Shown: piece by piece, positions 8,743-17,343 of the stretch
Position numbering within the stretch: position 1 is the stretch's first letter
How the letters are laid out: every line of letters starts with the position of its first letter
Origin: Nitrospira sp.
Lineage (GTDB): Bacteria > Nitrospirota > Nitrospiria > Nitrospirales > Nitrospiraceae
NCBI GenBank assembly: GCA_016873495.1
Contig: VGXC01000008.1
Span: forward strand, 1 to 64,000
Length of the DNA stretch: 64,000 nucleotides
Direction of reading: 5' to 3'
Position numbers and translations under genes: made by a program
Notes under the pieces: generated by a model
What the model was told of the DNA's origin: nothing
The model's input: only the letters and a program-made list of their open reading frames with translations
Databases searched by the model: none

Positions 8743-10683
8743 ATGAGCACGTTGCTGCACATTGACGGCAAAGCGCCCAACGCTCCTCTGGCGATTAGCA
8801 CGCCCACCCGCAAGCTCAAGACCATGCTCCTGTTCCCGCCGGAATGGGTTCCGACGGCGCCCTACCTGGCCTTACCCAGCCTCACCGCGGTGCTGCGCGA
8901 ACAGGGACATGAGGTCGTGCAGAAGGACGTCAACATCGAGATGTACGACCACTTCTTCAGCGACTCCTTCCTGATCTGGGTCAAGACCCGCATGGCTTCG
9001 CAGCTTCGCGCTCTGGAGGACAAGGCCAAACACGCCTGGCTGACGGAAGCGGAAACCCAGCACAAAGCTTGCTTGACCGCCAAGGTCGATCTGGACGTGT
9101 TCGAGCTCCTCGAACAGGCCCAGCGGGCCAAGGCCATTGTGCGCGGGGAGGACTTCTACCAGGCGGACAAGCTGGAATGGGCCCTGAATACCTTCCGCCA
9201 GGTGATGCAGTACATCTCGGCCGCCTACTATCCGGCGTCGATCGTCTTCTATCCGATGGAGAGCAACCTCGGCTATCGGCCCGGCGTCTCGCGCGAGGTC
9301 CTCGCCTGTCTGGATGACGAGCAGGTGAATGTGTACCGGGATATCTGCCGGCAACTCGTGCTCCCGGCGGTGAGCAAGGAAGCGCCGGACGTGGTGGGGG
9401 TTTCGATCGGCACGCAGATGCAGCTCCTGGCTGGACTAACCTTCTGCAAGATGGTCAAAGAAGCCTTCCCAACCGTTCATGTGACGGTCGGGGGCAATGT
9501 GATCACCCGCCTGCAGGAAGAGCTGCCCCGACAGGAACGGTTTTTCTCCGAGGTCTTCGATTCGGCCATCATGTATGAAGGGGAACATGCGCTCCTGTGG
9601 CTGCTCGAGGCCTTAGCCGGGGGACGGGCCATCGAGTCCGTGCCGAACCTCATGTATCGGGACAAGGCCGGCATCCACGTCAACAAGGAAATCTATACGG
9701 AGAAGACCGCGGCCTTGCCGCTCCCGGACTTCGAAGGGCTGCCCCTCGACCGGTATTTCTCGCCGGTTCGCATCCTGCCGTACCTTGCCACCAGAGGCTG
9801 CTACTGGGGCCGTTGCACGTTCTGCGATCACGGGCAGGGCTATTTCGACCAGTACCGAGGTCTGCCGGCGCAGGACGTCGTCCGCCAGGTCAAGGCACTG
9901 AAGGAGAAATACCGGGCCGAGCATTTCCTCTTTGCCGACGAGTCCTATCCGCCGGCCCTCTTCAAAAAAGTCTCCCAACTGTTGGTCGAGCAAAACGTCG
10001 GGATCAAGTGGACCACGTTAATCCGCTTCGAGGAAACGCTGAACGCACAGGACATGGAGCTGGCCGCCCGTGCCGGCTGCTGTACCCTCTACTACGGCAT
10101 GGAGTCGGCGAACGAGCGGGTACTGGGCCTGATGGACAAGCACGTCAAGAAGTCCATCATCGCGCGCAACCTCAAGGACGCGGCCCAGGTCGGCATCTGG
10201 AACCACGTGATGGCGTTTTACGGCTTTCCGGGAGAGACCCGCGACGAGGCCTTGGAGACCAGGCAGTTCATTTTGGACAACCAACCGCAGATCCATTCGG
10301 TGGAGCTGTTCTACTTCGTCGCCTACCGGCACACGCCGATGGTGCGCAAACCGGAACAGTTCGGCATCACGATTCACAAGCAGGACGACTATGACCTGCC
10401 GCTGGATTACTATTACACGCTGAACGAGCCGGTCGGGCTGACCTGTCTGGATGCCATGCAGCTCTGCGAGGAGTTCTATCAGAACGACTTCGAGCCCTGG
10501 GCCGTGCGGGTGAATGCCCGCGAGCATGTCTTTCTCTACATTTCCAAGTACGGCACGAATCGCTTGCCGCAGATCTATGCCAAGACGAAGAGCGGCGATG
10601 CGGTCTCCGGTCTCGTCACCTGGCCGGTTGCGCGCGGGGAGGAAGGCGACATGGCCCGCGTGGTCAGCCACGCGGTGTCGTGA
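8743..10683 (+). CDS. B12-binding-domain radical SAM protein, tandem copy 2
   Basis: The 646-aa product starts at an ATG 2 nt after the upstream stop, so translation is probably coupled. The open frame extends much further upstream, but that part lies inside the previous gene. It is similar to copy 1 throughout: KTMLLFPPEWVPTAPYLALP, VVQKDVNIEMYDHFF, and RGCYWGRCTFC with Cys353, Cys358 and Cys361. The same C-x4-C-x2-C spacing is retained. The C-terminal extension differs from copy 1 after the barrel. The pair most likely arose by gene duplication and may form a heterodimer or act in successive steps. Confidence 0.8.
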   Translation: MSTLLHIDGKAPNAPLAISTPTRKLKTMLLFPPEWVPTAPYLALPSLTAVLREQGHEVVQKDVNIEMYDHFFSDSFLIWVKTRMASQLRALEDKAKHAWLTEAETQHKACLTAKVDLDVFELLEQAQRAKAIVRGEDFYQADKLEWALNTFRQVMQYISAAYYPASIVFYPMESNLGYRPGVSREVLACLDDEQVNVYRDICRQLVLPAVSKEAPDVVGVSIGTQMQLLAGLTFCKMVKEAFPTVHVTVGGNVITRLQEELPRQERFFSEVFDSAIMYEGEHALLWLLEALAGGRAIESVPNLMYRDKAGIHVNKEIYTEKTAALPLPDFEGLPLDRYFSPVRILPYLATRGCYWGRCTFCDHGQGYFDQYRGLPAQDVVRQVKALKEKYRAEHFLFADESYPPALFKKVSQLLVEQNVGIKWTTLIRFEETLNAQDMELAARAGCCTLYYGMESANERVLGLMDKHVKKSIIARNLKDAAQVGIWNHVMAFYGFPGETRDEALETRQFILDNQPQIHSVELFYFVAYRHTPMVRKPEQFGITIHKQDDYDLPLDYYYTLNEPVGLTCLDAMQLCEEFYQNDFEPWAVRVNAREHVFLYISKYGTNRLPQIYAKTKSGDAVSGLVTWPVARGEEGDMARVVSHAVS

Positions 10684-10693
10684 AGCACGGACA

Positions 10694-10772
10694 CAATGTT
10701 CAGTGTTGAATGGTCAATGTTCAATGCGGAAGAACGTTTTTGAAATTGAGCATTGAAAATTGAACATTAATC
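10694..10772. repeat. AT-rich imperfect inverted repeat
   Basis: AATGTTCAGTGTTGAATG (near 10695) is an imperfect reverse complement of CATTGAAAATTGAACATT (near 10752). The segment is made of repeated TTGAA/TTCAA units and is far more AT-rich than its surroundings. It separates the plus-strand radical SAM gene from the minus-strand J-domain gene and could act as a bidirectional terminator. Confidence 0.4.
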
Positions 10773-10799
10773 ATTCCCGTGTTGCAGAGTGCGGCACCG

Positions 10800-11045
10800 T
10801 CACGATTGTTCGGGTGACGTCAGCCAGACAGAGAGGATCTGAAACGCCGATTCGATTTCTTTGGTCATGGCCTCGCCTTTCTTATACATCTGCATGTACT
10901 TGCGCGGATTGTTCGTGAGGTTCGCATAGCGGTGCGGATGCCAGGTCGCCAGCAGTTCCTTCTTTCTCGCCTCCAGCTGCTCGCGTGTCGGTTTTTCCGT
11001 CAGCCCGAACGTGTGCAACGCCCGGATAATGTCTTCTTGCGCCAC
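10800..11045 (-). CDS. Small J-domain-like protein with HPH instead of HPD
   Basis: The 81-aa protein consists of one J-domain-like fold: helix I (DIIRALHTFGL), helix II (REQLEARKKELLATW), a loop, and helix III ending ESAFQIL. The invariant HPD tripeptide that stimulates DnaK ATPase reads HPH (residues 36-38). It therefore probably does not act as a DnaK co-chaperone and may serve as a protein-interaction module. It is divergent from the third radical SAM gene, with 78 nt between the two starts, so the two could share a control region. Confidence 0.6.
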   Translation of the reverse strand: MAQEDIIRALHTFGLTEKPTREQLEARKKELLATWHPHRYANLTNNPRKYMQMYKKGEAMTKEIESAFQILSVWLTSPEQS

Positions 11046-11123
11046 GTCGGCTCCAGGTTACGCCATGTGCGAGCGGGAGTCTGACAAACCCATTCCACCT
11101 CTGTCAATGAGGACCCACCGTCG

Positions 11124-12362
11124 ATGAGCCGTCCGCTCCCCATCCTCCAGCCGACCAAAATCCTTGCGGGGAAGGATTACCGCGAGGTGCTCAACCAGGA
11201 GATGGATGCGGGGAAAATCCCCATCAGCCTGGGGAAAAACTGTCCGGTCAAGTGCGAGTTCTGCTACGAGACGGACCATTCCTATCGGGAAACCCTGGAG
11301 CCCCCCAAGACCACCCAGGAAGACTGGGCCTATATCCTCGATTACCTCAACAAGAAGCCGACTGATCCCACGCAGTTTTGGTGTCTGGGCGGAAACGAAT
11401 ACATGGAGTGGACCGACCTCTTTCTGCACCCCAAGGCCATGGAGTGGGTTGAAGACTTTCTCAAGTACACGGACAAGAACCTGACCTTCTTTACGGTCGG
11501 CTTTGTCCACGTCCCCAAGGTCCATCAACTGGCCGCCCAATATCCGGGACGGATCAATTTCGAGCTGTCGGTGATCACGCTCGGGGACCATCGGCAGCGG
11601 CTCATGCCCCATGCGCCGGCGGTCAAACACTTGCTCAAAGTCCTGGACGGCCCGGCCGTGTCGTCGGCCAATTTCTATAGCTTCGGCGACCAGACGATGT
11701 CGAAGGATGCGGCCATGATTTCCGAGGTCAATCAGAAGTGCGTGCTCTGGATGGGCTGCCTGACCCCGGTCCGCGGGATCAAGCCGGAGACGGCGGACCT
11801 GATGCGACAGGGACGGACAGCGTTGCCCCAGGAAGCCCGGCGCATCTACGACCTCGCCTTGCCGAATATGACGACCATTCACACGGAAGCCTACATTACC
11901 GCTTTCCTGAACCGTCGCCGAATCGTTAACGAGTTCGACAAACTGGAGTTGGACAAGAAAGACACGGTCATCGTCGCCGGCAGCGTCTACAAGATCCTGA
12001 ACATGTACCGGAAGCGGCGGGCCCGGTATCTCTATGTGCCCAACACGACCTTGGGCGGGGATTCGGACTGTACGGTGCTGCTCACCTTCGACGACATCGC
12101 CCGCCGGATCACCAAGGAGAAGCTCGTGCACATCCCCAAATGCGTCATGCAGTCGGGACGGGGACCCTATCGGGACATTGCCGGCGTCTCGCTGGACGAC
12201 TTCATCCGAAAAACCGGCGTCAAGGTGAGGGTCTTGCACAAGATCGACACCAACTTCGCCAACCGGCAACTGTACCGGAACGGGTTCCTCAAGAACTACG
12301 TGGAAGACTACCTCCGCCATCCCTTGGCGCAACCGTACGAAGCCCTGTCGGTGCCGGCCTGA
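11124..12362 (+). CDS. Radical SAM protein (C-x3-C-x2-C), unknown function
   Basis: The 412-aa protein has a canonical radical SAM motif CPVKCEFC (Cys40, Cys44, Cys47) in an ISLGKNCPVKCEFCYE context. A glycine-rich FWCLGGNEY segment follows, then a domain with FELSVITLGDHRQRLMP and a C-terminal region (YLYVPNTTLGGDSDCTVLL) that recalls DUF512-type proteins. No SPASM-type cysteine cluster is evident. The gene shares the neighbourhood with two B12-type radical SAM genes and a methyltransferase, and with a PhzF-family gene 59 nt downstream. The reaction cannot be deduced. Confidence 0.7.
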   Translation: MSRPLPILQPTKILAGKDYREVLNQEMDAGKIPISLGKNCPVKCEFCYETDHSYRETLEPPKTTQEDWAYILDYLNKKPTDPTQFWCLGGNEYMEWTDLFLHPKAMEWVEDFLKYTDKNLTFFTVGFVHVPKVHQLAAQYPGRINFELSVITLGDHRQRLMPHAPAVKHLLKVLDGPAVSSANFYSFGDQTMSKDAAMISEVNQKCVLWMGCLTPVRGIKPETADLMRQGRTALPQEARRIYDLALPNMTTIHTEAYITAFLNRRRIVNEFDKLELDKKDTVIVAGSVYKILNMYRKRRARYLYVPNTTLGGDSDCTVLLTFDDIARRITKEKLVHIPKCVMQSGRGPYRDIAGVSLDDFIRKTGVKVRVLHKIDTNFANRQLYRNGFLKNYVEDYLRHPLAQPYEALSVPA

Positions 12363-12421
12363 CCCCGTGCCGTGACGGCGTTGACAAGCGTGGCCGCCTG
12401 ACCTAGAGTACGACTTGACCT

Positions 12422-13354
12422 ATGAGTCCGGATCGCCGCAGCCTCCAGTTCTATCAAGCCGACGTGTTTACCGATTTGCCCTTCGGCGGCAACCCGGTCG
12501 CGGTCGTACCGGACGGCAACGGACTCAGCGACCGTGAACTCCAGCAAATCGCGCGGGAGATGAACCTGTCCGAGACCGTCTTCGTCCTCCCGCCCGCCGA
12601 TCCCACCGCCGCCATCAAGCTGCGCATTTTTACGCCTTCTCAGGAGATTCCCTTTGCCGGACATCCGGTGCTGGGAACTTTCTTCGTGCTCGCCACCTTG
12701 GGACGGCTCTCCGTCAAGGGCCCGGTGACGCGCCTGCTCTACGAATGCAACATCGGCCTCTTTCCCGTCGAGGTCCATGTCCGCGACGAGAGCGTGGCCA
12801 GAATCGTAATGTCCCAGCCGAAGCCGCAGTTCCTCGGACCGATCGAGCCGGGCCAGGACCTGTTCGAAGTGGCTCAGGCGCTCGGCCTGACCAAGAGGCA
12901 GATCGACGGCACAAATCTGCCGGTGGAAGTGGTGTCAACCGGCTTGCCGGTCATGATCGTGCCGGTTAGAACCCTCACGGCGGTCCGTTCGATCAAGCCC
13001 GACGCCGGCGCGATCACCGAACTCTGCGCACGGTATGGCGCCAATGGCATTATGGTATTCACCACGATGACCGTGGAGGAGGTGTCCACGGTCCACACGC
13101 GCATGTTTGCGCCGCCGATCGGCATTCCCGAGGACCCGGCCACCGGCAGCGCCAGCGGCGCCCTTGGGGCCTATCTCGTGCAAAATGGAGTGGTGGACGT
13201 GGGACCGACCAGCACGATCATTGCCGAACAGGGTTATGAGCTGGACCGCCCCTCGCGCATCATGATTCAGGTGGAATCGGACGACGATGCGATTCAGGAG
13301 GTGAAAGTCGGCGGGCAAGTAGTCATGGTCCTGCAAGGCACTCTCACGTTTTAG
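12422..13354 (+). CDS. PhzF-family isomerase/epimerase
   Basis: The 310-aa protein has the two-lobed PhzF/diaminopimelate-epimerase-like fold. The N-terminal signature is FYQADVFTDLPFGGNPVAVV, with LSETVFVLPP (catalytic-glutamate region in PhzF) and FAGHPVLGTFFVLA. The second lobe has PEDPATGSASGALGAYLV. PhzF itself isomerises trans-2,3-dihydro-3-hydroxyanthranilate, but most family members have unknown substrates. No phenazine genes are visible here. It may act with the preceding radical SAM protein, which is 59 nt upstream on the same strand. Confidence 0.85.
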   Translation: MSPDRRSLQFYQADVFTDLPFGGNPVAVVPDGNGLSDRELQQIAREMNLSETVFVLPPADPTAAIKLRIFTPSQEIPFAGHPVLGTFFVLATLGRLSVKGPVTRLLYECNIGLFPVEVHVRDESVARIVMSQPKPQFLGPIEPGQDLFEVAQALGLTKRQIDGTNLPVEVVSTGLPVMIVPVRTLTAVRSIKPDAGAITELCARYGANGIMVFTTMTVEEVSTVHTRMFAPPIGIPEDPATGSASGALGAYLVQNGVVDVGPTSTIIAEQGYELDRPSRIMIQVESDDDAIQEVKVGGQVVMVLQGTLTF

Positions 13355-13444
13355 CGGTCTTCCCTTCCCCCCTCAGCGCAGACCTGGTAGCAATCCGATG
13401 CCGGTGGTAGGATGAAGCATCACTTCTTTCAAGGAGGGCTCATC

Positions 13445-13846
13445 ATGTCCACCCTCGGCGAGTTGATGCGCAAGGAACTGAAGCAAGTGCCCGCCGCCAC
13501 GCCGGTCCGTGAAGCAGCCAAGCGGATGCGCGACGAACGGGTCGGGTCTCTGTTCGTCGAAAAAGGGGGCCGTCTGGTCGGCATCGTAACGGAGACGGAC
13601 GTGGTGCGGCGAGCCGTGGCGGACACAAAGGACCTGGACCGCCTGACGGTCGAGCAGATCATGAGCAGCCCGATCGCGACCATCGAGGCCAGCCGCGCAG
13701 TCCGGGATGCGCACGACTTGATGGGAGACTTGGGGATCCGTCACCTCGGGGTAACGGAGGGAGGGAAATTGACCGGGCTGGTGTCGATCCGCGATTTACT
13801 GATTTACTTTAAGCGGTATTCCGAGCCACGCATCACGCAGGACTGA
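13445..13846 (+). CDS. Two-CBS-domain protein
   Basis: This 133-aa protein is made of a Bateman pair: LKQVPAATPVREAAKRM to TETDVVRRAV, then MSSPIATIEASRAVRDA to VSIRDLLIYF. Bateman modules bind adenine nucleotides or SAM and act as energy sensors. The ATG at 13445 was chosen over one at 13412 because AAGGAGGG lies at 13431-13438, a good distance upstream. It is a paralogue of the CBS protein at 44382-44774. It has no catalytic domain, so it probably regulates a partner protein. Confidence 0.85.
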   Translation: MSTLGELMRKELKQVPAATPVREAAKRMRDERVGSLFVEKGGRLVGIVTETDVVRRAVADTKDLDRLTVEQIMSSPIATIEASRAVRDAHDLMGDLGIRHLGVTEGGKLTGLVSIRDLLIYFKRYSEPRITQD

Positions 13847-13907
13847 CGAATCTCCGGCGTGAACTCACAATACCTGGGCCCATTGCGAGACAACCGGCGA
13901 TTTCCGA

Positions 13908-14147
13908 TTAGAGGGCGCCCCGCGTCTTCAGGTCGGTGACAACCGCGCCGAGGTACAACAGCACGGCCAGCATTAACAGGGGCATGCCCACGAAGGTCCC
14001 CACACCTATTGTCCAGGCGCCGAACCCTTTCCAAAGAAAGAACAGGACGCACGCCATCCCTGCAATGGCGCAATTGACTGCCAGCGACAATTGAATCGTC
14101 ACCCATACGGACGTCCGATAGACGACTTTGGGATTCTCGGTTTCCAT
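13908..14147 (-). CDS. Small two-helix membrane protein of the nap-like cluster
   Basis: The 79-aa protein has two hydrophobic segments, about residues 17-39 (IQLSLAVNCAIAGMACVLFFLW) and 46-68 (IGVGTFVGMPLLMLAVLLYLG), with a charged tail. I do not recognise a family. Its ATG starts one base after the stop of the NapC-type cytochrome gene, so it is the last gene of that operon and may be a membrane partner of the cytochrome. Confidence 0.6.
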   Translation of the reverse strand: METENPKVVYRTSVWVTIQLSLAVNCAIAGMACVLFFLWKGFGAWTIGVGTFVGMPLLMLAVLLYLGAVVTDLKTRGAL

Positions 14148-14148
14148 G

Positions 14149-14901
14149 TTATTCCCTCGGCTTGACTACCAACGCGGTCCGATTCGCCGCCGCCGCCGCC
14201 CGTTCGTCCGGTAACGGATGGGGCGGTCCATGGCAAGTAATGCACGCGATGCGGTCGGCGGACAGCTCCCCCAAGAGCGCCTGGTGGCTCTTGACGCGCT
14301 CCCACTTATTCGTCCCGCGATGGCATGACAGGCAGTTGGAATTGGAGTAGCTTCCCACATACTGAATGGGATCCGGATAGGTATCGGTTACATAGTGCAG
14401 CCAGTGCCGAAATCCGTCCCGTTTCCCCGCCAGCGTGCCGGTCACGCCGTATGTCACGTGACAGGCATAGCACTGGTCTTTCGCAATCCAGTTATTGCGA
14501 TAATGCCGGGCGGCCAATGTGGGACTGCTCTGATTTTTCATATCATTGACGAATGGGTCCATCACATGGCAGGAGGCGCAGGCCTGCACCATTTTGGTCC
14601 CTTCCATCACCGTCGTCGTCGTGCTCCAGGTCGCGGTCACGGGCAACAGAAATACCCCCACCAGAAGCAGCCGATGGTAGGTGCCGTGCCGGATGCGCTT
14701 ACGATACACGTATTGCACAAAGATCAGCAGAAGAATCCCGGCCACCGATGCCGCGATCCCGAGGCCTCGGAAGACATCCACGTCCGACACTGCGTCGTGC
14801 GCTTCGTACGCCCACGCTGTCGTCCCTGTTAGCCATATTCCCGCAAGGAACGCCACGAGCAGGGATAGTGGCCGCCCATAGGATCTGTCATGATGCATCA
14901 T
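14149..14901 (-). CDS. napC: Tetrahaem c-type cytochrome, NapC/NirT family
   Basis: The 250-aa protein has four haem c motifs: CASCH (108-112), CYACH (144-148), CLSCH (190-194) and CITCH (220-224). The N-terminal ~95 residues hold an exported hydrophobic segment (11-31) and two more membrane helices (about 48-65 and 77-93). That is more than the single anchor of classical NapC/NrfH. Such cytochromes oxidise membrane quinol and pass electrons to a periplasmic reductase. The natural acceptor here is the NapA-type enzyme encoded just upstream, 15 nt away in the operon. Confidence 0.82.
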   Translation of the reverse strand: MMHHDRSYGRPLSLLVAFLAGIWLTGTTAWAYEAHDAVSDVDVFRGLGIAASVAGILLLIFVQYVYRKRIRHGTYHRLLLVGVFLLPVTATWSTTTTVMEGTKMVQACASCHVMDPFVNDMKNQSSPTLAARHYRNNWIAKDQCYACHVTYGVTGTLAGKRDGFRHWLHYVTDTYPDPIQYVGSYSNSNCLSCHRGTNKWERVKSHQALLGELSADRIACITCHGPPHPLPDERAAAAANRTALVVKPRE

Positions 14902-14916
14902 GATCGGCTTCTCCCG

Positions 14917-17193
14917 TTATGCTGATTTCCGCCGGACCGCCACCACACAGCGCTTGAATGCCGGTTCCTTGGAAAAAGGATCGTATACGTCATGCGTAAC
15001 CTGGTTGATCAGATGTCGGCAAGAATGCATTGTGGCAAACACCATCCCGGGCCGAACAATCTCGGTGATGCGGGCCCGCAACTCGACTTCCCCGCGGCGA
15101 CTTTTCACGATGACGGGATCGCCGTCCTTGACCTCCGCCTGATAGGCATCGTAGGGGTGGATCTCCAGATAGTCGGGCTGGATTCCTTTCAACGTGGGGG
15201 CCGAGCCGGTAATGGTCATCGTATGCCAATGTTCCAGAATGCGTCCGGTATTGAGGATCAGCGGAAACTCATCCGCATAGGGATCCACCGGTTCTTCCTG
15301 CCGATCCAGCCAGATTGTCGCCCGTCGGTCGTGTTTTCCGTAAAAGTCGAATCGGCCGGAGCCTGTGGCCATCGGGTCCTGTCCAGGAAGATAGCGCCGC
15401 TTGGTGCCCGGATGCGACTCCGTCGGGCAAGGCCATTGGAGCCCGCGCTCCTTCTGCAGTCGCTCGTACGTGATACCCTCGAAGTTGTACGCCGAATGAG
15501 ACGATATCTTGCGCCACTCGTCCCAGACATCCTTCGGCGTTCTGGCCGAGATCAAGTCGCCGTGGCCGAGGCGGTCCGCTAACTCCACGAGAATCGCCAA
15601 GTCGCTCTTGACCTCGCCCGGAGGACTCACCAGTTTGGGGTAGAGATGGTACCGTCGATCCCCGTTCCCTGTGACCCCTTCCTTTTCCACCCAGAGGGCG
15701 GCAGGCAGCACCACATCGGCGAATTTCGTCGTTTCCGTCGGGTAAAAGGCATCGACCACGACTAGAAACGCCTTTTCCATTCCCTGCCGGTAGGCCGTGA
15801 CATTGGGGAGCGTCTGCCCGGGGTTCGTGCACATCACCAGACAGCACTTCACGTCGCCTCGCCCCAGCGCTTCAAATAACTGAACGGTGTGATAGCCCGG
15901 CTTTGGGCTGATCCGGCCGCGCGGAACCTTCCACAAATCTTCCATCTCTTCGCGGTGCTTCGGATTGGCGATCAGGCGCCCGTTCGGCAGGGCATGCGAA
16001 AGGGTGCCGACGTCGCGCACGCCGCCGCACGCGTTCGGTTGCCCCGAGATGGAAAACGGCGTGGCGCCCGGGCGACCGAAATGTCCCGTCAAAAGGTGCA
16101 TCGCGCTCACCAGCCGGTTGGAGTGGGTGGCCTGCACCTGCTGATTCAAGCCCATCGTCCACAACGACATGGTGGCTTTTGAAGTGGCGAACAGGAACGC
16201 GGCTTCGCGAATATCCCGCGGAGTGATACCGCAGGTTTTGGCCGCCGCCTCCGGGGTGTATTTTGCGATATGCCGTTTAAACTCCTCGAACGTCCGGCTC
16301 TCCTCACCGTCCTTGAACGTCAGGTAGTTCTCCACCATATCCCGGTCGATGAAATTGTGTTGCAGGAACACATAGATCATCGCGTTATAGAGGGACACGT
16401 CGGTGCCGGGATGGATCGGAAGGTGCAGGTCCGCGTGCCTCGCCGTGAAAGTCTTGCGCGGGTCGACGACGATGATCTTCGTGCCGGGATGGCTCCGCTT
16501 CCGGTCCCGCACACGCTCCCAGAGAATCGGATGGCACTCCAGGGTGTTTGAGCCCGTGATGAAGAAACAATCGGCATAGTCCATGTCCTCATAACACCCG
16601 GGCGGTTCGTCTTTACCGAAGGTGGCGGTATAGCCGGTCGTTGCAGAGGCCATGCACATCCGCGCATTGCTCTCGACGTTGTTCGTGCCGATGCCGGCCT
16701 TGAACAGCTTGTTTGCGGTATAGCTTTCCTGCGTGTAGAGTTGACCGCTGCCGTAGAAAGCGACGCTGGCCGGTCCGTGCGTCTCGATCGATTCCCGGAA
16801 GCGCTGTGCGATCAGGGTCATGGCTTCATCCCAGCTTGCCCGCTGCAGTTCTCCGTCTTTCCTGATCATCGGGTACAGCGCGCGATCTTCGGAGTAGAGG
16901 ATATCGCGAGTCGCCAAACCCTTGATGCAGAGGCGGCCGCGGTTGTGTGCCTCGTCGTCTCCCTTGACGTCCACAACCTTGTTGTTGGTAACGCCGATCA
17001 TGACGCCGCAGCCGGTCCCACAGAACCGGCAGACGCCTTTGTGCCAGCCGTCAACGGGGATTACCGACTGGCGTTCCCATAAGCTGTTGCAGCCGGTCAG
17101 GGGAGCCAGGCACGCCAGCCCAGCCGAGACTCCCAAGAGCCTCCCCAGTTCCCGGCGTGTCAGTCCATTTGGCGCGTCTGGTTTGTGCGACAC
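14917..17193 (-). CDS. napA: NapA-type periplasmic nitrate reductase, possible Tat lipoprotein
   Basis: The 758-aa molybdopterin oxidoreductase has a 4Fe-4S site at Cys55, Cys58, Cys62 and Cys89. A likely Mo-ligand Cys180 lies in NARMCMASA, followed by the NapA-typical FGKDEPPGCYEDMDYAD. NapA reduces nitrate to nitrite in the periplasm. The N terminus has a twin-arginine motif (TRRELGR, residues 12-18) and a hydrophobic stretch ending in LTGC (Cys35), which fits a lipobox. The enzyme may thus be lipid-anchored. No napB, napD, napG or napH gene is nearby; only NapC accompanies it. It is somewhat shorter than typical NapA (~830 aa). Another oxyanion substrate cannot be excluded. Confidence 0.8.
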   Translation of the reverse strand: MSHKPDAPNGLTRRELGRLLGVSAGLACLAPLTGCNSLWERQSVIPVDGWHKGVCRFCGTGCGVMIGVTNNKVVDVKGDDEAHNRGRLCIKGLATRDILYSEDRALYPMIRKDGELQRASWDEAMTLIAQRFRESIETHGPASVAFYGSGQLYTQESYTANKLFKAGIGTNNVESNARMCMASATTGYTATFGKDEPPGCYEDMDYADCFFITGSNTLECHPILWERVRDRKRSHPGTKIIVVDPRKTFTARHADLHLPIHPGTDVSLYNAMIYVFLQHNFIDRDMVENYLTFKDGEESRTFEEFKRHIAKYTPEAAAKTCGITPRDIREAAFLFATSKATMSLWTMGLNQQVQATHSNRLVSAMHLLTGHFGRPGATPFSISGQPNACGGVRDVGTLSHALPNGRLIANPKHREEMEDLWKVPRGRISPKPGYHTVQLFEALGRGDVKCCLVMCTNPGQTLPNVTAYRQGMEKAFLVVVDAFYPTETTKFADVVLPAALWVEKEGVTGNGDRRYHLYPKLVSPPGEVKSDLAILVELADRLGHGDLISARTPKDVWDEWRKISSHSAYNFEGITYERLQKERGLQWPCPTESHPGTKRRYLPGQDPMATGSGRFDFYGKHDRRATIWLDRQEEPVDPYADEFPLILNTGRILEHWHTMTITGSAPTLKGIQPDYLEIHPYDAYQAEVKDGDPVIVKSRRGEVELRARITEIVRPGMVFATMHSCRHLINQVTHDVYDPFSKEPAFKRCVVAVRRKSA

Positions 17194-17343
17194 GATAACG
17201 ACCCTCCACGGTGAATGGGGACCTCAAACTTTGGCAGGCTCGTGCCCAGATACTTATTGGCAGGTCTGCAGGATTCTTAAAATAGGCAAGAACCGGCCTA
17301 TACAATTAATACGTCGGGCAGTAAGAGGAGACCGGGAAGAGGG

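Noticed and set aside
11058-12332. 424-codon open frame opposite the third radical SAM gene
   Set aside because: The plus-strand protein has the radical SAM motif and coherent composition; the antisense translation has no recognisable domain.
17229-17249. Sigma-54-like GG...GC sequence upstream of napA (minus strand GGGCACGAGCCTGCC)
   Set aside because: Only 9 nt separate GG and GC instead of 10, and no activator site or second copy was seen.
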